A stretch of DNA of 64,000 nucleotides from Streptomonospora wellingtoniae (GCF_031845375.1 NZ_JAVREK010000006.1:147912-211911); one strand, 5' to 3'; shown: positions 43,101-51,971, numbered from the stretch's first letter. Notes: a model not told the origin generated them from the sequence alone. Translations and numbers: made by a program.

Positions 43101-44926
43101 CGTGGGGGCGCGAGGGCGCGGCGGACCTGTTGCGCGAGTTGGGGCCGCTGAGCACCGAGGAGGCGGAGGAGCGCGGCGCCGGCGCGGAGGCGCTGGCGGA
43201 GCTGGAGCGCGCGGGGCGCGCTGTCCCGGTGCACGTGGGCGGTGAGCCGCGGTGGGCGGCGGTGGAGGACGCCGCGCGGTTGCGTGACGGTGCGGGTGTT
43301 CGGCTGCCCGAGTGGTTGGCGGAGGCGTCCGGCGGGGCGGACGGTGCGTTCGCGGGTGCGGCCGAGGCGTTCGCCGCTCCGGTGGCCGATCCGCTGGGTG
43401 ATCTGGTGTCGCGGTTCGCACGCACGCACGGGCCGTTCACGGCGCGGGCGGTGGCGGAGCGCTTCGGCGCCGCCCGCGAAGCGGTGCTGGAGGTGCTGCA
43501 CCGGCTCGCGGGCGCCGGGCGCGTGGTCGAGGGCGAGTTCCGGCCGGGAGGCCGGGGCGCGGAGTGGTGCGAGACCGACGTGCTGCGGGCGTTGCGGCGG
43601 CGTTCGGTGGCGCGGCTGCGGCGCGAGGTGGAGCCGGTGCCGCAGCGGACGCTGGGCCGGTTCGTCCCGGTGTGGCAGCGTGTGGGAGCGGGCGGGCGGC
43701 CGGGCGGCGCCGAGGGGGTGTTCGCGGCGGTGGAGTCGCTGCGGGGCGCGCCGGTACCGGCGTCGGCGCTGGAGTCCCTGGTGCTGCCGGCGCGGGTGGA
43801 GGGGTATGCGCCAGCGCTGCTGGACGAGCTGACCCATGCCGGCGAGGTGCTGTGGGCGGGCGCGGGCACGCTGGCGGGCAACGACGGGTGGGTGTGCCTG
43901 GTTCCGGCCGACGAGGCGCAGCTGCTGCTGCCGGAGCCGGCGCAGGAGGACGCCGGGGCGTCGCGGGCGCGGGCGGGTGTGCTGGAGGCGCTGCGCGAGG
44001 GCGGTGCGCAGTTCTTCCGCGACATCGCCGACCGGGTGGTGCGCGCCGAGGGGGCGGCGGCGGTCTCGGATGCGGCGGTGGTGGCGGCGCTGTGGGATCT
44101 GGTGTGGGCGGGGCTGGTCGGCAACGACTCTCTGTCGGCGCTGCGCGCGCTGCTGGGTTCCGGTTCGACGGCGCATCGGAGCCGGTCGCGGCGGCCGGTG
44201 ATGCCGAGCCGGACGGGCCCGCCTACGGCGGCGGGGCGGTGGTGGCTGCTGCCGGAGCGCGAGGCCGATGCGACGCGGCGGCTGGCGGCGGGCACGTCGG
44301 CGCTGCTGGACCGCTACGGGGTCGTCACGCGCGGGTCTGTGGTGGCTGAGCAGGTGCGGCGGGGCGACCGCCGTCCGGGTGGTCGCGGCGCTGGCGGCTT
44401 CAGCGCGGTGTATCCGGTGCTGCGGGGGTTCGAGGACGCGGGGCGCGCGCGGCGGGGGTACTTCGTCGACGGGTTGGGGGCGGCCCAGTTCGCGCTTCCC
44501 GGTGCCGTGGACCGGCTGCGTTCGCTCGGTGGCGAGGACGCTCCGGAGGGGGCGCCGGGCGGCGACCCGCTGGTCCTGGCGGCGGCGGATCCGGCCAACG
44601 TCTACGGTGCGGCGCTGGCGTGGCCGCCGGCGGCGGAGTCGGCGGGGCGGCCGGGGCGGAAGGCGGGTGCGCTGGTGGTTCTGGACGGGGGCGCGCCGAC
44701 CCTGTACCTGGAGCGCGGGGGCCGCTCGGCGCTGACGTTCGGCTCGGGCGCCGCGGAGTTGGAGCGTGCGGCGCGTGCACTGGCCGATCTGGTGCACGGC
44801 GGCCGTGTCGAGTCGGTGTCGGTGCAGCGTTGCGATGGCGGCGAGGTGTTCGGGACGCCGTTGGAGACCGCCCTGCTCGGGGCGGGATTCCACGCCACGC
44901 CGAAGGCGCTGCGGCTGCGGCGGTGA
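40145..44926 (+). CDS. lhr: Lhr-type DEAD/DEAH-box DNA helicase
   Basis: 1593 aa, full-length Lhr (long form). Motif I PTGSGKTLSAFL (about 62-73), II DEVHAL (about 187), III SATVRPPEE, and VI QRVGRAGH are present; a winged-helix Lhr-core and a C-terminal Lhr-CTD of about 600 residues follow (LADRDEL-like SLVLPARVEGYAPALLDEL, VSDAAVVAALWDLVWAGL). Lhr is a 3'-5' single-strand DNA translocase that unwinds RNA-DNA hybrids, induced by DNA damage in mycobacteria. Residues 320-350 form a Gly/Ala/Pro-rich insertion. ATG 40145 is preferred because earlier in-frame codons overlap the DUF3046 promoter. Confidence 0.93.
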   Translation: MFSADDPGSRSGGSGTRGGGDPLGRFSGPTRAWFERAFPAGPTPAQTGAWESVARGENTLVVAPTGSGKTLSAFLWALDGLASRPVPEERVRRCRVLYVSPLKALAADIERNLRAPLSGIRRESASAGGGAPDVSVAMRTGDTPSDQRRKLASAPPDILITTPESLFLVLTSQARAGLAGVETVIVDEVHALAGTKRGAHLALSLERLDAMLDAPAQRIGLSATVRPPEEVAAFLGGPRPASVVSASEAPSLDVRIVVPVEDLTELESAVPAARADDRASKARTSIWPHVEERVLDLVEEHRSSIVFCNSRRVAERLCARLNELADERRAPGAGGGAAGAPGAAGPPGAPSLAPGGRPDGRARLSPAEVMAEAGQTYGAEAGVVARAHHGSVSKDERAVIEADLKEGRLPCVVATSSLELGIDMGAVDLVVQVESPPSVAGGLQRVGRAGHTVGGVSRGVVFPKFRGDLLAASVVVERMRAGRIEELRMPRNPLDVLAQQVVAMAAMDEWEVAALGALVRRAAPFASLPDSALSGVVDMLSGRYPSDEFAELRPRVVWDRDAGGSGSGGTVSGRPGAQRLAVTSGGTIPDRGTYTVHLAAAGGAGPSRVGELDEEMVYESRVGDVFVLGASAWRIESITADRVMVSPAPGRPGRLPFWKADALGRPAELGRAIGAMVREMRGLEQAAAVERARGAGLDGWAATNLVDYLTEQAESTGWVPDDRTVVVERFRDELGDWRAVVHSPLGARVHAPWALVVGARLRERYGLDAQVVHGDDGIVVRLPDVEEADGAAGRSEGGLVESLLVDPDGVEDAVSAELGSSALFAARFRECAARALLLPRRRPGRRMPLWQQRQRSAQLLSVAGRFGSFPIVLEAARECLRDVFDVESLASLMADVRARRVRVVQVETQRASPFAQSLLMGYTAAFLYEGDAPAAELRAQALTLDSELLADLLGQADLRELLDGRAVAEYEEWLQRLTPERRVDPSWGREGAADLLRELGPLSTEEAEERGAGAEALAELERAGRAVPVHVGGEPRWAAVEDAARLRDGAGVRLPEWLAEASGGADGAFAGAAEAFAAPVADPLGDLVSRFARTHGPFTARAVAERFGAAREAVLEVLHRLAGAGRVVEGEFRPGGRGAEWCETDVLRALRRRSVARLRREVEPVPQRTLGRFVPVWQRVGAGGRPGGAEGVFAAVESLRGAPVPASALESLVLPARVEGYAPALLDELTHAGEVLWAGAGTLAGNDGWVCLVPADEAQLLLPEPAQEDAGASRARAGVLEALREGGAQFFRDIADRVVRAEGAAAVSDAAVVAALWDLVWAGLVGNDSLSALRALLGSGSTAHRSRSRRPVMPSRTGPPTAAGRWWLLPEREADATRRLAAGTSALLDRYGVVTRGSVVAEQVRRGDRRPGGRGAGGFSAVYPVLRGFEDAGRARRGYFVDGLGAAQFALPGAVDRLRSLGGEDAPEGAPGGDPLVLAAADPANVYGAALAWPPAAESAGRPGRKAGALVVLDGGAPTLYLERGGRSALTFGSGAAELERAARALADLVHGGRVESVSVQRCDGGEVFGTPLETALLGAGFHATPKALRLRR

Positions 44927-45060
44927 CCCGTCGGCGCCGGTCCGGCCCGGTCCTCGGGGCGGGTGGTCGGGGCGGGGCGGCGGGGAAACCGCTCGCGCCG
45001 CGGGCGCGGGTGGGCGAGGATGGGGCGCGATGCCGCCGGATCCCTTGGTGCGAGGTCGCT

Positions 45061-45573
45061 GTGCCTGCTTTCGGAGACGTGCCGGTCCGGCTCATGCGCT
45101 GGGCGGACGTCGGATCCGCGCGGGAGGCCGGCCTGGCCGCGGGCACGATGTTCGCCGAGGCCGGGCTGGCGCTGCCGCCCGACGATCCGCGGGAGGTGCT
45201 GCTCGGCGCACGGTGGGTGCTGGTCGCGCACGAGCCGGTGCGCGGGTTCGCGGCCGTGGGGGTGCTGGACGGTGCTGCGCATTTGGAGGAGTTGGCCGTA
45301 CATCCGGAGTGCGGGCGCCGCGGTGTGGGGAGTGCGCTGCTGGAGGCGGTGTGCGGGTTGGCTCGGTGCGAGGGCTTCGCCGCGGTGACGCTGACGACCT
45401 TCCGCGACGTGCCGTTCAACGCCCCGTGGTATAGGCGGCGGGGCTTCGCCGAGCTGCCGTCGGCCGCCTGGGGGCCCGGGCTGCGCGAGCAGTGGCGCCG
45501 CGAGGAGGAGGCGGGCATCGCGGTGGCGCCGCGCGTGGCGATGCGCCGCGGCGTGGGTGCCGGCGGTGTGTAA
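45061..45573 (+). CDS. GNAT-family acetyltransferase
   Basis: 170 aa from GTG 45061 with GAGG five bases upstream. The acetyl-CoA-binding core LEELAVHPECGRRGVGSALLEAV and the C-terminal TTFRDVPFNAPWYRRRGFAELP are unmistakable. It resembles the polyamine/phosphinothricin-like GNATs with a terminal GF-x-E motif; the substrate is unknown. It lies 134 bp after lhr on the same strand and may be in its transcript. Confidence 0.85.
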   Translation: MPAFGDVPVRLMRWADVGSAREAGLAAGTMFAEAGLALPPDDPREVLLGARWVLVAHEPVRGFAAVGVLDGAAHLEELAVHPECGRRGVGSALLEAVCGLARCEGFAAVTLTTFRDVPFNAPWYRRRGFAELPSAAWGPGLREQWRREEEAGIAVAPRVAMRRGVGAGGV

Positions 45574-45639
45574 GCGGTCCGGGTCCGGGGGCGGCGGACG
45601 GTCCCGGACCCGCGGCGGTGCGGTCCCGATCTGCCCGCG

Positions 45640-46854
45640 TCATTCCACCGTGGAGTCGAACACGTCTTCGCGTGCGTGCTGGAGGGCGGACAGGAGTGCG
45701 CCGCGCAGGACGGGCGCCTCGACGCGGCCGACGCTGACCTGGGGTGCGTTGGGTCCGATGCGGGCGGCGGCGTCGGCGACACGGCGGGCGAGGTCGTCTC
45801 CGCCGCCTTGGGCGACCTCTCCTCCGAGCACGACGAGTCCGGGGTCGAGTACGACGCATACGGCCGCGACGCCGCGTGCGATGCGTTCGGCGAGCTCGTC
45901 GAGGAAGCCTTCGCCGGGCGCGCCGGCGGCGACGGCGGTGGTGAGGACGTCGCCGACGTTCTTGCCGGTGAACCCGTGGGACTCGCCGAGCGCGAGGATC
46001 TCCTGGGCGCCGACGAGGGCTTGGAAGCCGTGCGCGATGGTCGGGCGTTCCTGCGTCCGGCGCATGGACTGGTAGCCGGCGGGCAGGCCGACGTCGCCGG
46101 GCAGCGGGGCGCCCGGAACGGGCAGGTAGCCGATCTCGCCGGCGCCTCCGGTGGTGCCCCAATGTACGCGGTCGTCGAGCATGATCGCCATGCCGACGCC
46201 GCCGCCTCCTCCCAGCCAGATAAGGGCGAAGTCGGAGACGTCCTCGCCCGCGCCTTCGGCGTGTTCGGCGAGGGCGGCGAGGTTGACGTCGTTCTCGATG
46301 CGGACGACGGGCCCGAGGTCGGTGCGCAGGGCCTGGAAGGCGTCTTCGAGCCAGGTGTGCAGGTCGAAGGAGAAGCGCACGGCGCCGCTGCGGGGGTCCA
46401 CGACGCCGGGGGTGCCGATGGTGCAGGCGCTGAGCCGGTCCGGGAGGACCTCGCAGGTCTGCAGTAGGCGTTTGACGGCGCGGTTCACCTGGGCGACGGG
46501 GTCCGGGGTGTCGCCGGGGTCGAGTGTGAACTCGCCGGTGATCTGACCGGTGATGTCGGCGAGGGCCCCGGTGACCTCGCCCGCGCGGATGTCCAGGGCC
46601 AGGGCGTAGGCGCTGGAGGGCACGACCGCGTAGAGGGCGGCGTTGGGTCCGCGGCCGCCGGCCTGGCTGCCGACGACGTGCACGAGCCGGCGCTCTTCGA
46701 GGCGGGCGAGCAGCTGGGAGGCCGTCACTTTGGACAGGCCGGTCTCCTGGCCGAGTTGGGTGCGGGTCAGCGGCCCCGACGCCAGCAGGAGCTCCAGAGC
46801 CGCCCGGTCGTTGAGCTGGCGCAGCAGGCGTGGAGTCCCCGGACGTCGAGACAT
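45640..46854 (-). CDS. ROK-family sugar-responsive transcriptional regulator
   Basis: 404 aa. An N-terminal winged helix (LTRTQLGQETGLSKVTASQLLARLEERRLV) precedes a ROK sugar-kinase-like domain (ALALDIRAGEVTGALADI, TIGTPGVVDPRSG, VRIENDVNLAALAEHAEG, GGAGEIGYLPVPG). The usual zinc-binding Cys cluster after GEIGY is missing: the stretch has no cysteine. Family members repress sugar-uptake genes until a sugar or sugar phosphate binds. ATG 46854 with GGAG upstream is preferred over ATG 46881, which lies in the operator. It is divergent from the importer operon. Confidence 0.88.
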   Translation of the reverse strand: MSRRPGTPRLLRQLNDRAALELLLASGPLTRTQLGQETGLSKVTASQLLARLEERRLVHVVGSQAGGRGPNAALYAVVPSSAYALALDIRAGEVTGALADITGQITGEFTLDPGDTPDPVAQVNRAVKRLLQTCEVLPDRLSACTIGTPGVVDPRSGAVRFSFDLHTWLEDAFQALRTDLGPVVRIENDVNLAALAEHAEGAGEDVSDFALIWLGGGGGVGMAIMLDDRVHWGTTGGAGEIGYLPVPGAPLPGDVGLPAGYQSMRRTQERPTIAHGFQALVGAQEILALGESHGFTGKNVGDVLTTAVAAGAPGEGFLDELAERIARGVAAVCVVLDPGLVVLGGEVAQGGGDDLARRVADAAARIGPNAPQVSVGRVEAPVLRGALLSALQHAREDVFDSTVE

Positions 46855-46880
46855 AACCGTGACACTCCGTTCTCTATCCA

Positions 46881-46897
46881 TTAGGAAAGTTTCTTGT
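46881..46897. promoter_or_regulatory. ROK-type operator
   Basis: TTAGGAAAGTTTCTTGT is an imperfect palindrome of the TTAGGAAA/TTTCCTAA class bound by ROK repressors in streptomycetes. It lies in the A/T-richest stretch of the divergent region (46860-46912), between the ROK gene and the importer. It probably mediates autoregulation and control of the operon. Confidence 0.5.
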
Positions 46898-47121
46898 TAG
46901 TTTAGCGGCCAATCAGCGGAGGCGCCCACCCGGCGCCGTTCGCCTCACCCCTGCCGGGCCCGGCGGTGGGCAGGGCGGTTCGTCCGAACGCACACCCGCT
47001 ATCCCAGCACACTCGAACCGACGACGAAGCCCGCATCGCGCTTGCAGCCGACCCAGAGGTGTCCGGGGGCGTCCTCTCGACGCAATGTCGCGCGTGGCAA
47101 CGCGTGAAGGGAGAGACCAGC

Positions 47122-48405
47122 ATGAGATCCCTGAAGACCGCAGCCTTTTCGACAGCGGTACTCCTCGCCGCGACCGCCTGCGGCGGAGGCGGCTCCGAGG
47201 GCGAGTCCGAGGCTCCCGACAGCCTGACCGTGTGGGTCATGGGCACCGCCCAGAAGCCCATCGAGAAGTACTTCGACACCGTTGAGCAGCGCTACCAGAA
47301 GGACCACCCCGACACCAAGGTCGAGGTGGAGTTCATCCCCTGGCCCGACGCCCAGCAGTCCATCAACAACGCGCTGGCGGGCGGCGACGCCCCCGACGTG
47401 CTGGAGGTGGGCAACGACCAGGTGGCCAACTGGGCCTCACAGGGCGCGATCATGGACATCACCTCCCGCACGGATTCCTGGGGCGCGGTGTCGGAGATGG
47501 ACCAGGCCGCCGTCGAGTACGGCACCTACGACGGCTCCCAGTACGGCATCCCCTGGTTCTCCGGCGTGCGCACGCTCTACTACCGCGCCGACTGGCTGAA
47601 GGACATCGGCATGGAGCCGCCCCAGACCTGGGACGAGCTGGTCGAGGTCGCCAAGGCGATCGAGAAGGAGAAGGACGTGGCGGGCTTCGCGGCCCCCACC
47701 GACTTCACCAACGGCATCGCCAGCTTCATCTGGAGCAACGGCGGCGAGATCGCCGTCCGCCAGGACGGCGAGTGGCAGGGGCGCCTCACCTCCGCCGAGA
47801 CGCAAGAGGCCATCGAGTTCTACGCCGGGCTGACATCCGAGGAGAACATCTCCCCGCAGTCCTACGTCGGCGAGAACGAGCTGGTGCCGCTGGCCGACAT
47901 GGCCAACGGCGAGGTCGGCATGTACATCGACGGCGGCTGGGCGCTGACCTCCATGGAGGAGCAGGCCGAGGACCCGTCGGTGCTGGAGAGCATCGAGGCC
48001 GCCCCCATCCCCGGAGCCGACGGCACCGCGCCCGCCTTCGCCGGCGGCTCGGCCCTGACGCTGTTCGCCACCACCGAGCACCCCGACGCGGCCTGGGACC
48101 TGCTCACGGTCATGGGCGACAAGAAGGGCGGCCAGGGCTACGCCGACGCGGCGGGGTACTTCCCGGCCTACCCCGAGATGCTCGACGACGAGGCCTACCA
48201 GTCCGACCCCGTCACCGCGGCCGCCGCCGAGCAGATGAAGAACACCCAGTTCTTCCCGACGACGCCGAACTGGAACTCCGCCGACCAGGACGGCAAGATC
48301 CTGCCCGGCGCCGTGCTGGACATCGTCAAGGGCGAGGACCCGGACACGGTCCTGGAGAAGGCGAACAAGGAGCTGACCGAGACGCTCAACAAGCCGGTCG
48401 CCTGA
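47122..48405 (+). CDS. Sugar ABC transporter solute-binding lipoprotein
   Basis: 427 aa. The signal peptide ends in the lipobox LAATAC (Cys near residue 19), followed by GGGGSEGESE. The mature protein is a family 1 (MalE-like) binding protein: SLTVWVMGTAQKPIEKYF, FIPWPDAQQSINNALAGGDAPDVLEVGN, YGIPWFSGVRTLYYR and MANGEVGMYIDGGWALTSM. Together with two permeases and a hexosaminidase, an N-acetylglucosamine or chito-oligosaccharide ligand is a reasonable inference. GAAGGGAGAG precedes the ATG. Confidence 0.92.
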   Translation: MRSLKTAAFSTAVLLAATACGGGGSEGESEAPDSLTVWVMGTAQKPIEKYFDTVEQRYQKDHPDTKVEVEFIPWPDAQQSINNALAGGDAPDVLEVGNDQVANWASQGAIMDITSRTDSWGAVSEMDQAAVEYGTYDGSQYGIPWFSGVRTLYYRADWLKDIGMEPPQTWDELVEVAKAIEKEKDVAGFAAPTDFTNGIASFIWSNGGEIAVRQDGEWQGRLTSAETQEAIEFYAGLTSEENISPQSYVGENELVPLADMANGEVGMYIDGGWALTSMEEQAEDPSVLESIEAAPIPGADGTAPAFAGGSALTLFATTEHPDAAWDLLTVMGDKKGGQGYADAAGYFPAYPEMLDDEAYQSDPVTAAAAEQMKNTQFFPTTPNWNSADQDGKILPGAVLDIVKGEDPDTVLEKANKELTETLNKPVA

Positions 48406-48428
48406 GTCCCGAGCCCTCGCGGTGAACA

Positions 48429-48464
48429 CCGGGGCGGCGGTGCCCTCTCCTCCCGCCGCCCCGG
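48429..48464 (+). terminator. Attenuator-like hairpin after the binding-protein gene
   Basis: CCGGGGCGGCGG (48429-48440) pairs with CCGCCGCCCCGG (48453-48464): a perfect 12-bp stem with a 12-nt loop. Such a hairpin between binding protein and permeases commonly makes the binding protein more abundant, by stabilising the upstream message or partly ending transcription. Confidence 0.6.
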
Positions 48465-48488
48465 ACCCGACCTGATTGCGAAGTCCCC

Positions 48489-49487
48489 ATGGCACAGACC
48501 GCCGAAGCGGTGCGGGAGCAGACCCCGCCGGAGCCGCCGCCCGCCGGGCCCGGCGGCCCCGGTCCGGGGCGCCGCCGCCGCTCCGTCCCCACGCCCTACC
48601 TGCTGATCGCCCCCGCACTCGTCATCCTCGCCCTGGTGCTGGTGTGGCCGGTGGTGCAGATGGTGTGGAACTCGCTGCACTCCTACACGATCCGCAACCT
48701 GCTGCCCAACGCGCCCGCGCCAGAGTGGAACGACTTCGCGCACTACCGCCGGCTGCTCAGCGATCGCGAGTTCTGGACCATCCTGCGCAACACCGTGGTC
48801 GTGTGCGTGCTGATGGTGGGCGTCACCATGGTGCTGGGCACCCTGGTGGGCATCCTGCTGCACCGGCTGTCGCGCTGGTTCTCGGTGACGGTCTCCGTGG
48901 GGATGATGCTGGCCTGGGCCACTCCCGCCATCAGCGCCTCGCTGGTGTTCCGCTGGCTGTTCCTGCCGGAGCGGGGCCTGGTCAACGTGGCGCTGGACCG
49001 GCTGCCGGACTGGCTCGTGGGCAGCGGGTGGCTGAACTACAACTGGTTCCTGGAGCCGGTGTCGCTGTTCGGCGTGCTGATCACGGTGATCGTCTGGCAG
49101 TCGTTCCCGTTCATCGCCGTCTCGGTGCTGGCCGGCCTGAAGAGCATCCCGCACGAGCTCTACGAGGCCGCCCGGGTCGACGGCGCCGGCGGCTGGCGCT
49201 CGTTCTGGAACGTCACATTCCCGATGCTGCGCCCGTTGTTTGCACTGCTGCTGGTGCTGCAGATCATCTGGGACCTCCGGGTGTTCACACAGCTCTACAT
49301 CCTGGCCAACAGCTTCCAGAACAAGTCGGTCTACCTGCTCTCGTACTACATCTACCAGCAGGGGTTCTCGGCCAGCCCGGCCAACTACGGCATGGGATCG
49401 GCGATCGCCGTGGTGATGACCGTGATGATCCTGGCCGTCACCGCCTACTACCTGCGCATCATGATCCGCCAGGGGGAGACCCGATGA
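48489..49487 (+). CDS. Sugar ABC transporter permease (MalF-like)
   Basis: 332 aa with six membrane helices after a Pro/Arg-rich cytoplasmic start. The EAA loop reads YEAARVDGAGGWRSFWNVTFPML, the contact site for the ATPase. The last four bases overlap the start of the next permease. No ATP-binding subunit is encoded nearby; actinobacteria usually supply a shared MsiK-type ATPase from another locus. Confidence 0.92.
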   Translation: MAQTAEAVREQTPPEPPPAGPGGPGPGRRRRSVPTPYLLIAPALVILALVLVWPVVQMVWNSLHSYTIRNLLPNAPAPEWNDFAHYRRLLSDREFWTILRNTVVVCVLMVGVTMVLGTLVGILLHRLSRWFSVTVSVGMMLAWATPAISASLVFRWLFLPERGLVNVALDRLPDWLVGSGWLNYNWFLEPVSLFGVLITVIVWQSFPFIAVSVLAGLKSIPHELYEAARVDGAGGWRSFWNVTFPMLRPLFALLLVLQIIWDLRVFTQLYILANSFQNKSVYLLSYYIYQQGFSASPANYGMGSAIAVVMTVMILAVTAYYLRIMIRQGETR

Positions 49488-50410
49488 CCGCGACAACCGG
49501 GGCGCCCACGGCGCCCGCCGCCCCGCGCCGCCGGCGCCGCGCCCCCGCGGGGGTGCTGGTGCGCAGGGCGGGCCTGTACGCCGCCGGCGCCGCGGTGTTC
49601 CTGTTCTCGGTGTTCCCCGTCTACTGGATGGTGGCCACAGCGTTCAAGCCGGTGGGAGAGATCTTCTCCAAGGACACCCGGCTGTTCCCGGGCACGCTGA
49701 CGCTGGAGCACTTCGACCGGGTGATCAACGGCCAGCTGATCCCCGGGGTGCGCTTCTGGGAGTTCCTTGCCAACAGCCTCATGGTGACGCTGGGCTCGGT
49801 CGCGGCGGGCGCCGTCCTGTCGCTGCTGGCGGCGGTGGCGGTGGCCCGGTTCCGCTTCCGGATGCGCGGCGCCTTCATCATCCTGCTGATGGTCATCCAG
49901 ATGGTGCCCGCCGAGGCGCTCATCATCTCGATCTTCATCAACTTCCGCCGCTTCCAGGACGCCACCGGCATGCAGATGCTGGGCAACCTATCGGGCATCC
50001 TCGTGGTGTACACGGCGGTGTCGCTGCCCATCACGATCATGATGCTGCGCGGCTTCGTGGCGGCGGTACCCAAGGAGCTGGAGGAGGCCGCCGCCATCGA
50101 CGGCGCCGGCCCTTGGACGGTCTTCTGGCGGATCCTGATGCCGCTGGTCGCACCCGGTCTCGTGGCCGCCAGCATCTTCGCCTTCATCACGGCCTGGAAC
50201 GAGTTCATCGTCGCGCTGACGTTCCTGGGCCGCAGCACCGAGGAGTACACCCTGCCGCTGTCGCTGTCCTACTACTTCGGCCGCTTCGGCACGGAGTGGG
50301 GCTCGATCATGGCGGCCTCCACGCTGCTGACCCTGCCCGTGATGGCGTTCTTCCTGTTCGTCCAGCGCCGCATGGTGTCGGGCCTGACCATGGGCGCGGT
50401 CAAGGGCTGA
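49484..50410 (+). CDS. Sugar ABC transporter permease (MalG-like)
   Basis: 308 aa. The helices begin FLFSVFPVYWMVATAFKP, and the EAA loop is EEAAAIDGAGPWTVFWRILMPL. The ATGA overlap with the preceding permease shows translational coupling. A terminator-like hairpin separates it from the GH3 gene. Confidence 0.92.
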   Translation: MTATTGAPTAPAAPRRRRRAPAGVLVRRAGLYAAGAAVFLFSVFPVYWMVATAFKPVGEIFSKDTRLFPGTLTLEHFDRVINGQLIPGVRFWEFLANSLMVTLGSVAAGAVLSLLAAVAVARFRFRMRGAFIILLMVIQMVPAEALIISIFINFRRFQDATGMQMLGNLSGILVVYTAVSLPITIMMLRGFVAAVPKELEEAAAIDGAGPWTVFWRILMPLVAPGLVAASIFAFITAWNEFIVALTFLGRSTEEYTLPLSLSYYFGRFGTEWGSIMAASTLLTLPVMAFFLFVQRRMVSGLTMGAVKG

Positions 50411-50435
50411 GGGCCCTCCAGCCGCGCCCGCCCCG

Positions 50436-50471
50436 GGCCGGTGCCGCACCAGCCCCGGCGCGGCACCGGCC
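50436..50471 (+). terminator. Hairpin between permease and GH3 genes
   Basis: GGCCGGTGCCGC (50436-50447) pairs with GCGGCACCGGCC (50460-50471), a 12-bp stem with a 12-nt loop. It may reduce but need not stop expression of the GH3 gene. Confidence 0.5.
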
Positions 50472-50519
50472 GCCGCCGCGCGCCCGCACCACCGCCCCCT
50501 CCTCGTGAACGGAGTCCCG

Positions 50520-51971
50520 ATGCCCGCTGATCCGCGCCTGGACCGCCTCGCCAACGCCACCCTGCTGGTGCCCTTCGAGTCCTATGACGCCCCGACGTGG
50601 GTGCTCGACGGCCTCGCCGACGGGATGGCCGGCGTCTGCCTGTTTCACAACAACATCGCCGACACCGACCAGGTGGCGCGATTGAACGCGCAGCTGGGCG
50701 AGGCCGCCGAGTCGCCGCTGATATCGCTGGACGAAGAGGGCGGCGACGTGACCCGGATCGGGCAGAGCCGGGGCAGCGGCTACCCCGGCAACGCCGCCCT
50801 CGGCGCGGTCGACGACACCGGCCTGACACGGGCGGTGCACCGCTCGCTGGGGGCGCAGCTGCGCGGCCTGGGCTTCACCATGGACCTGGCGCCCTCGGCC
50901 GACGTCAACACGGAAGCGGAGAACCCGGGCATCGGCACGCGCTCCTTCGGCGCCGACGCCGCACTGGTCTCCCGCCACACCGCGGCCGCGGTGGCCGGGC
51001 TGCAGGAGGGCGGCGTGGCGGCCTGCGCCAAGCACTTCCCCGGTCACGGCGCCACCCGCCAGGACTCCCACCTGGAGCTTCCGGTCGTGGGCGCCGATCG
51101 CGATCTGCTGTTCGAGCGGGAGCTGAAGCCCTTCCAGGCGGCCATCGAGGCGGGAGTGCGCAGCATCCTCACCGCCCACATCCGCCTGCCCGAGCTGGGA
51201 CTGAGCGGCCCGGCGACGTTGGCACCCAGTGTCGTGAGCGGGCTGCTGCGCACGGAACTCGGGTTCGACGGCGCTATCGTCACCGACGCGATCGAGATGG
51301 AGGGGGTCAGCGCCCGCATCGGCATCCCCGAGGCGGCGGTGCAGGCGCTGATCGCCGGATGCGACCTGCTGTGCCTGGGCCGGTTCGTCTACGCCGACGG
51401 GGTGGCCGCCATCCGCACGGCGATCACCGACGCGGTGAGCGAGGGGAGGCTGAGCGCGGAGCGGTTGGAGGAGGCGGCCTGGCGCACGTCGCAGTTGCGG
51501 GCCTGGACGGCCGACCGGCCGACGGCCGAGGTGGCCGAGCACATCGGACTGGAGTCGGCGCGGCGGGCGGTGCGGGTCGAGGGCGACCTGGGCCCGCTGC
51601 GCGACCCGGCGGTGGTCGAGATCGACGCTCCGCCGGGTATCGCGGTCGGCGAGGTCCCGTGGGGGTTGTCGCCGTGGTTTCCCGGCGCCCGGCGGCTGGA
51701 CGCCGCAGCGGCGGACGCGGCCGAGGTGCTGGAGGCGGCCCGCTCCCGCGACCTGGTGGTGGTCGTGCGCGACGCGCACCGCCACCCCGGGACCCGGGAG
51801 TTGGTGACCGAGCTGTGCCGGCTGCGCCCGGAGCTGGTTGTCGTCGAGATGGGCCTGCCGGCGTGGCGTCCGCGGTGCCGGGCGCACATCAGCACCTACG
51901 GCGCGGCGCGGGTCAACGGCCAGAGCGCGGCCGAACTTCTGGGGGCACCCGCCGCCGCGTCGGTAGGGTGA
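50520..51971 (+). CDS. GH3 beta-N-acetylhexosaminidase (NagZ-like)
   Basis: 483 aa. The NagZ signature is present: SLDEEGGDVTRIG near residue 72, KHFPGHGATRQDSHLELP with the catalytic His-Asp loop near 176-190, and VTDAIEMEG with the nucleophile Asp near 257. NagZ-type enzymes remove terminal N-acetylglucosamine from chito-oligosaccharides or muropeptides. No signal peptide is visible, so it would act on sugars imported by the adjacent transporter. ATG 50520 has GGAG seven bases upstream and is preferred over GTG 50505. Confidence 0.9.
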   Translation: MPADPRLDRLANATLLVPFESYDAPTWVLDGLADGMAGVCLFHNNIADTDQVARLNAQLGEAAESPLISLDEEGGDVTRIGQSRGSGYPGNAALGAVDDTGLTRAVHRSLGAQLRGLGFTMDLAPSADVNTEAENPGIGTRSFGADAALVSRHTAAAVAGLQEGGVAACAKHFPGHGATRQDSHLELPVVGADRDLLFERELKPFQAAIEAGVRSILTAHIRLPELGLSGPATLAPSVVSGLLRTELGFDGAIVTDAIEMEGVSARIGIPEAAVQALIAGCDLLCLGRFVYADGVAAIRTAITDAVSEGRLSAERLEEAAWRTSQLRAWTADRPTAEVAEHIGLESARRAVRVEGDLGPLRDPAVVEIDAPPGIAVGEVPWGLSPWFPGARRLDAAAADAAEVLEAARSRDLVVVVRDAHRHPGTRELVTELCRLRPELVVVEMGLPAWRPRCRAHISTYGAARVNGQSAAELLGAPAAASVG

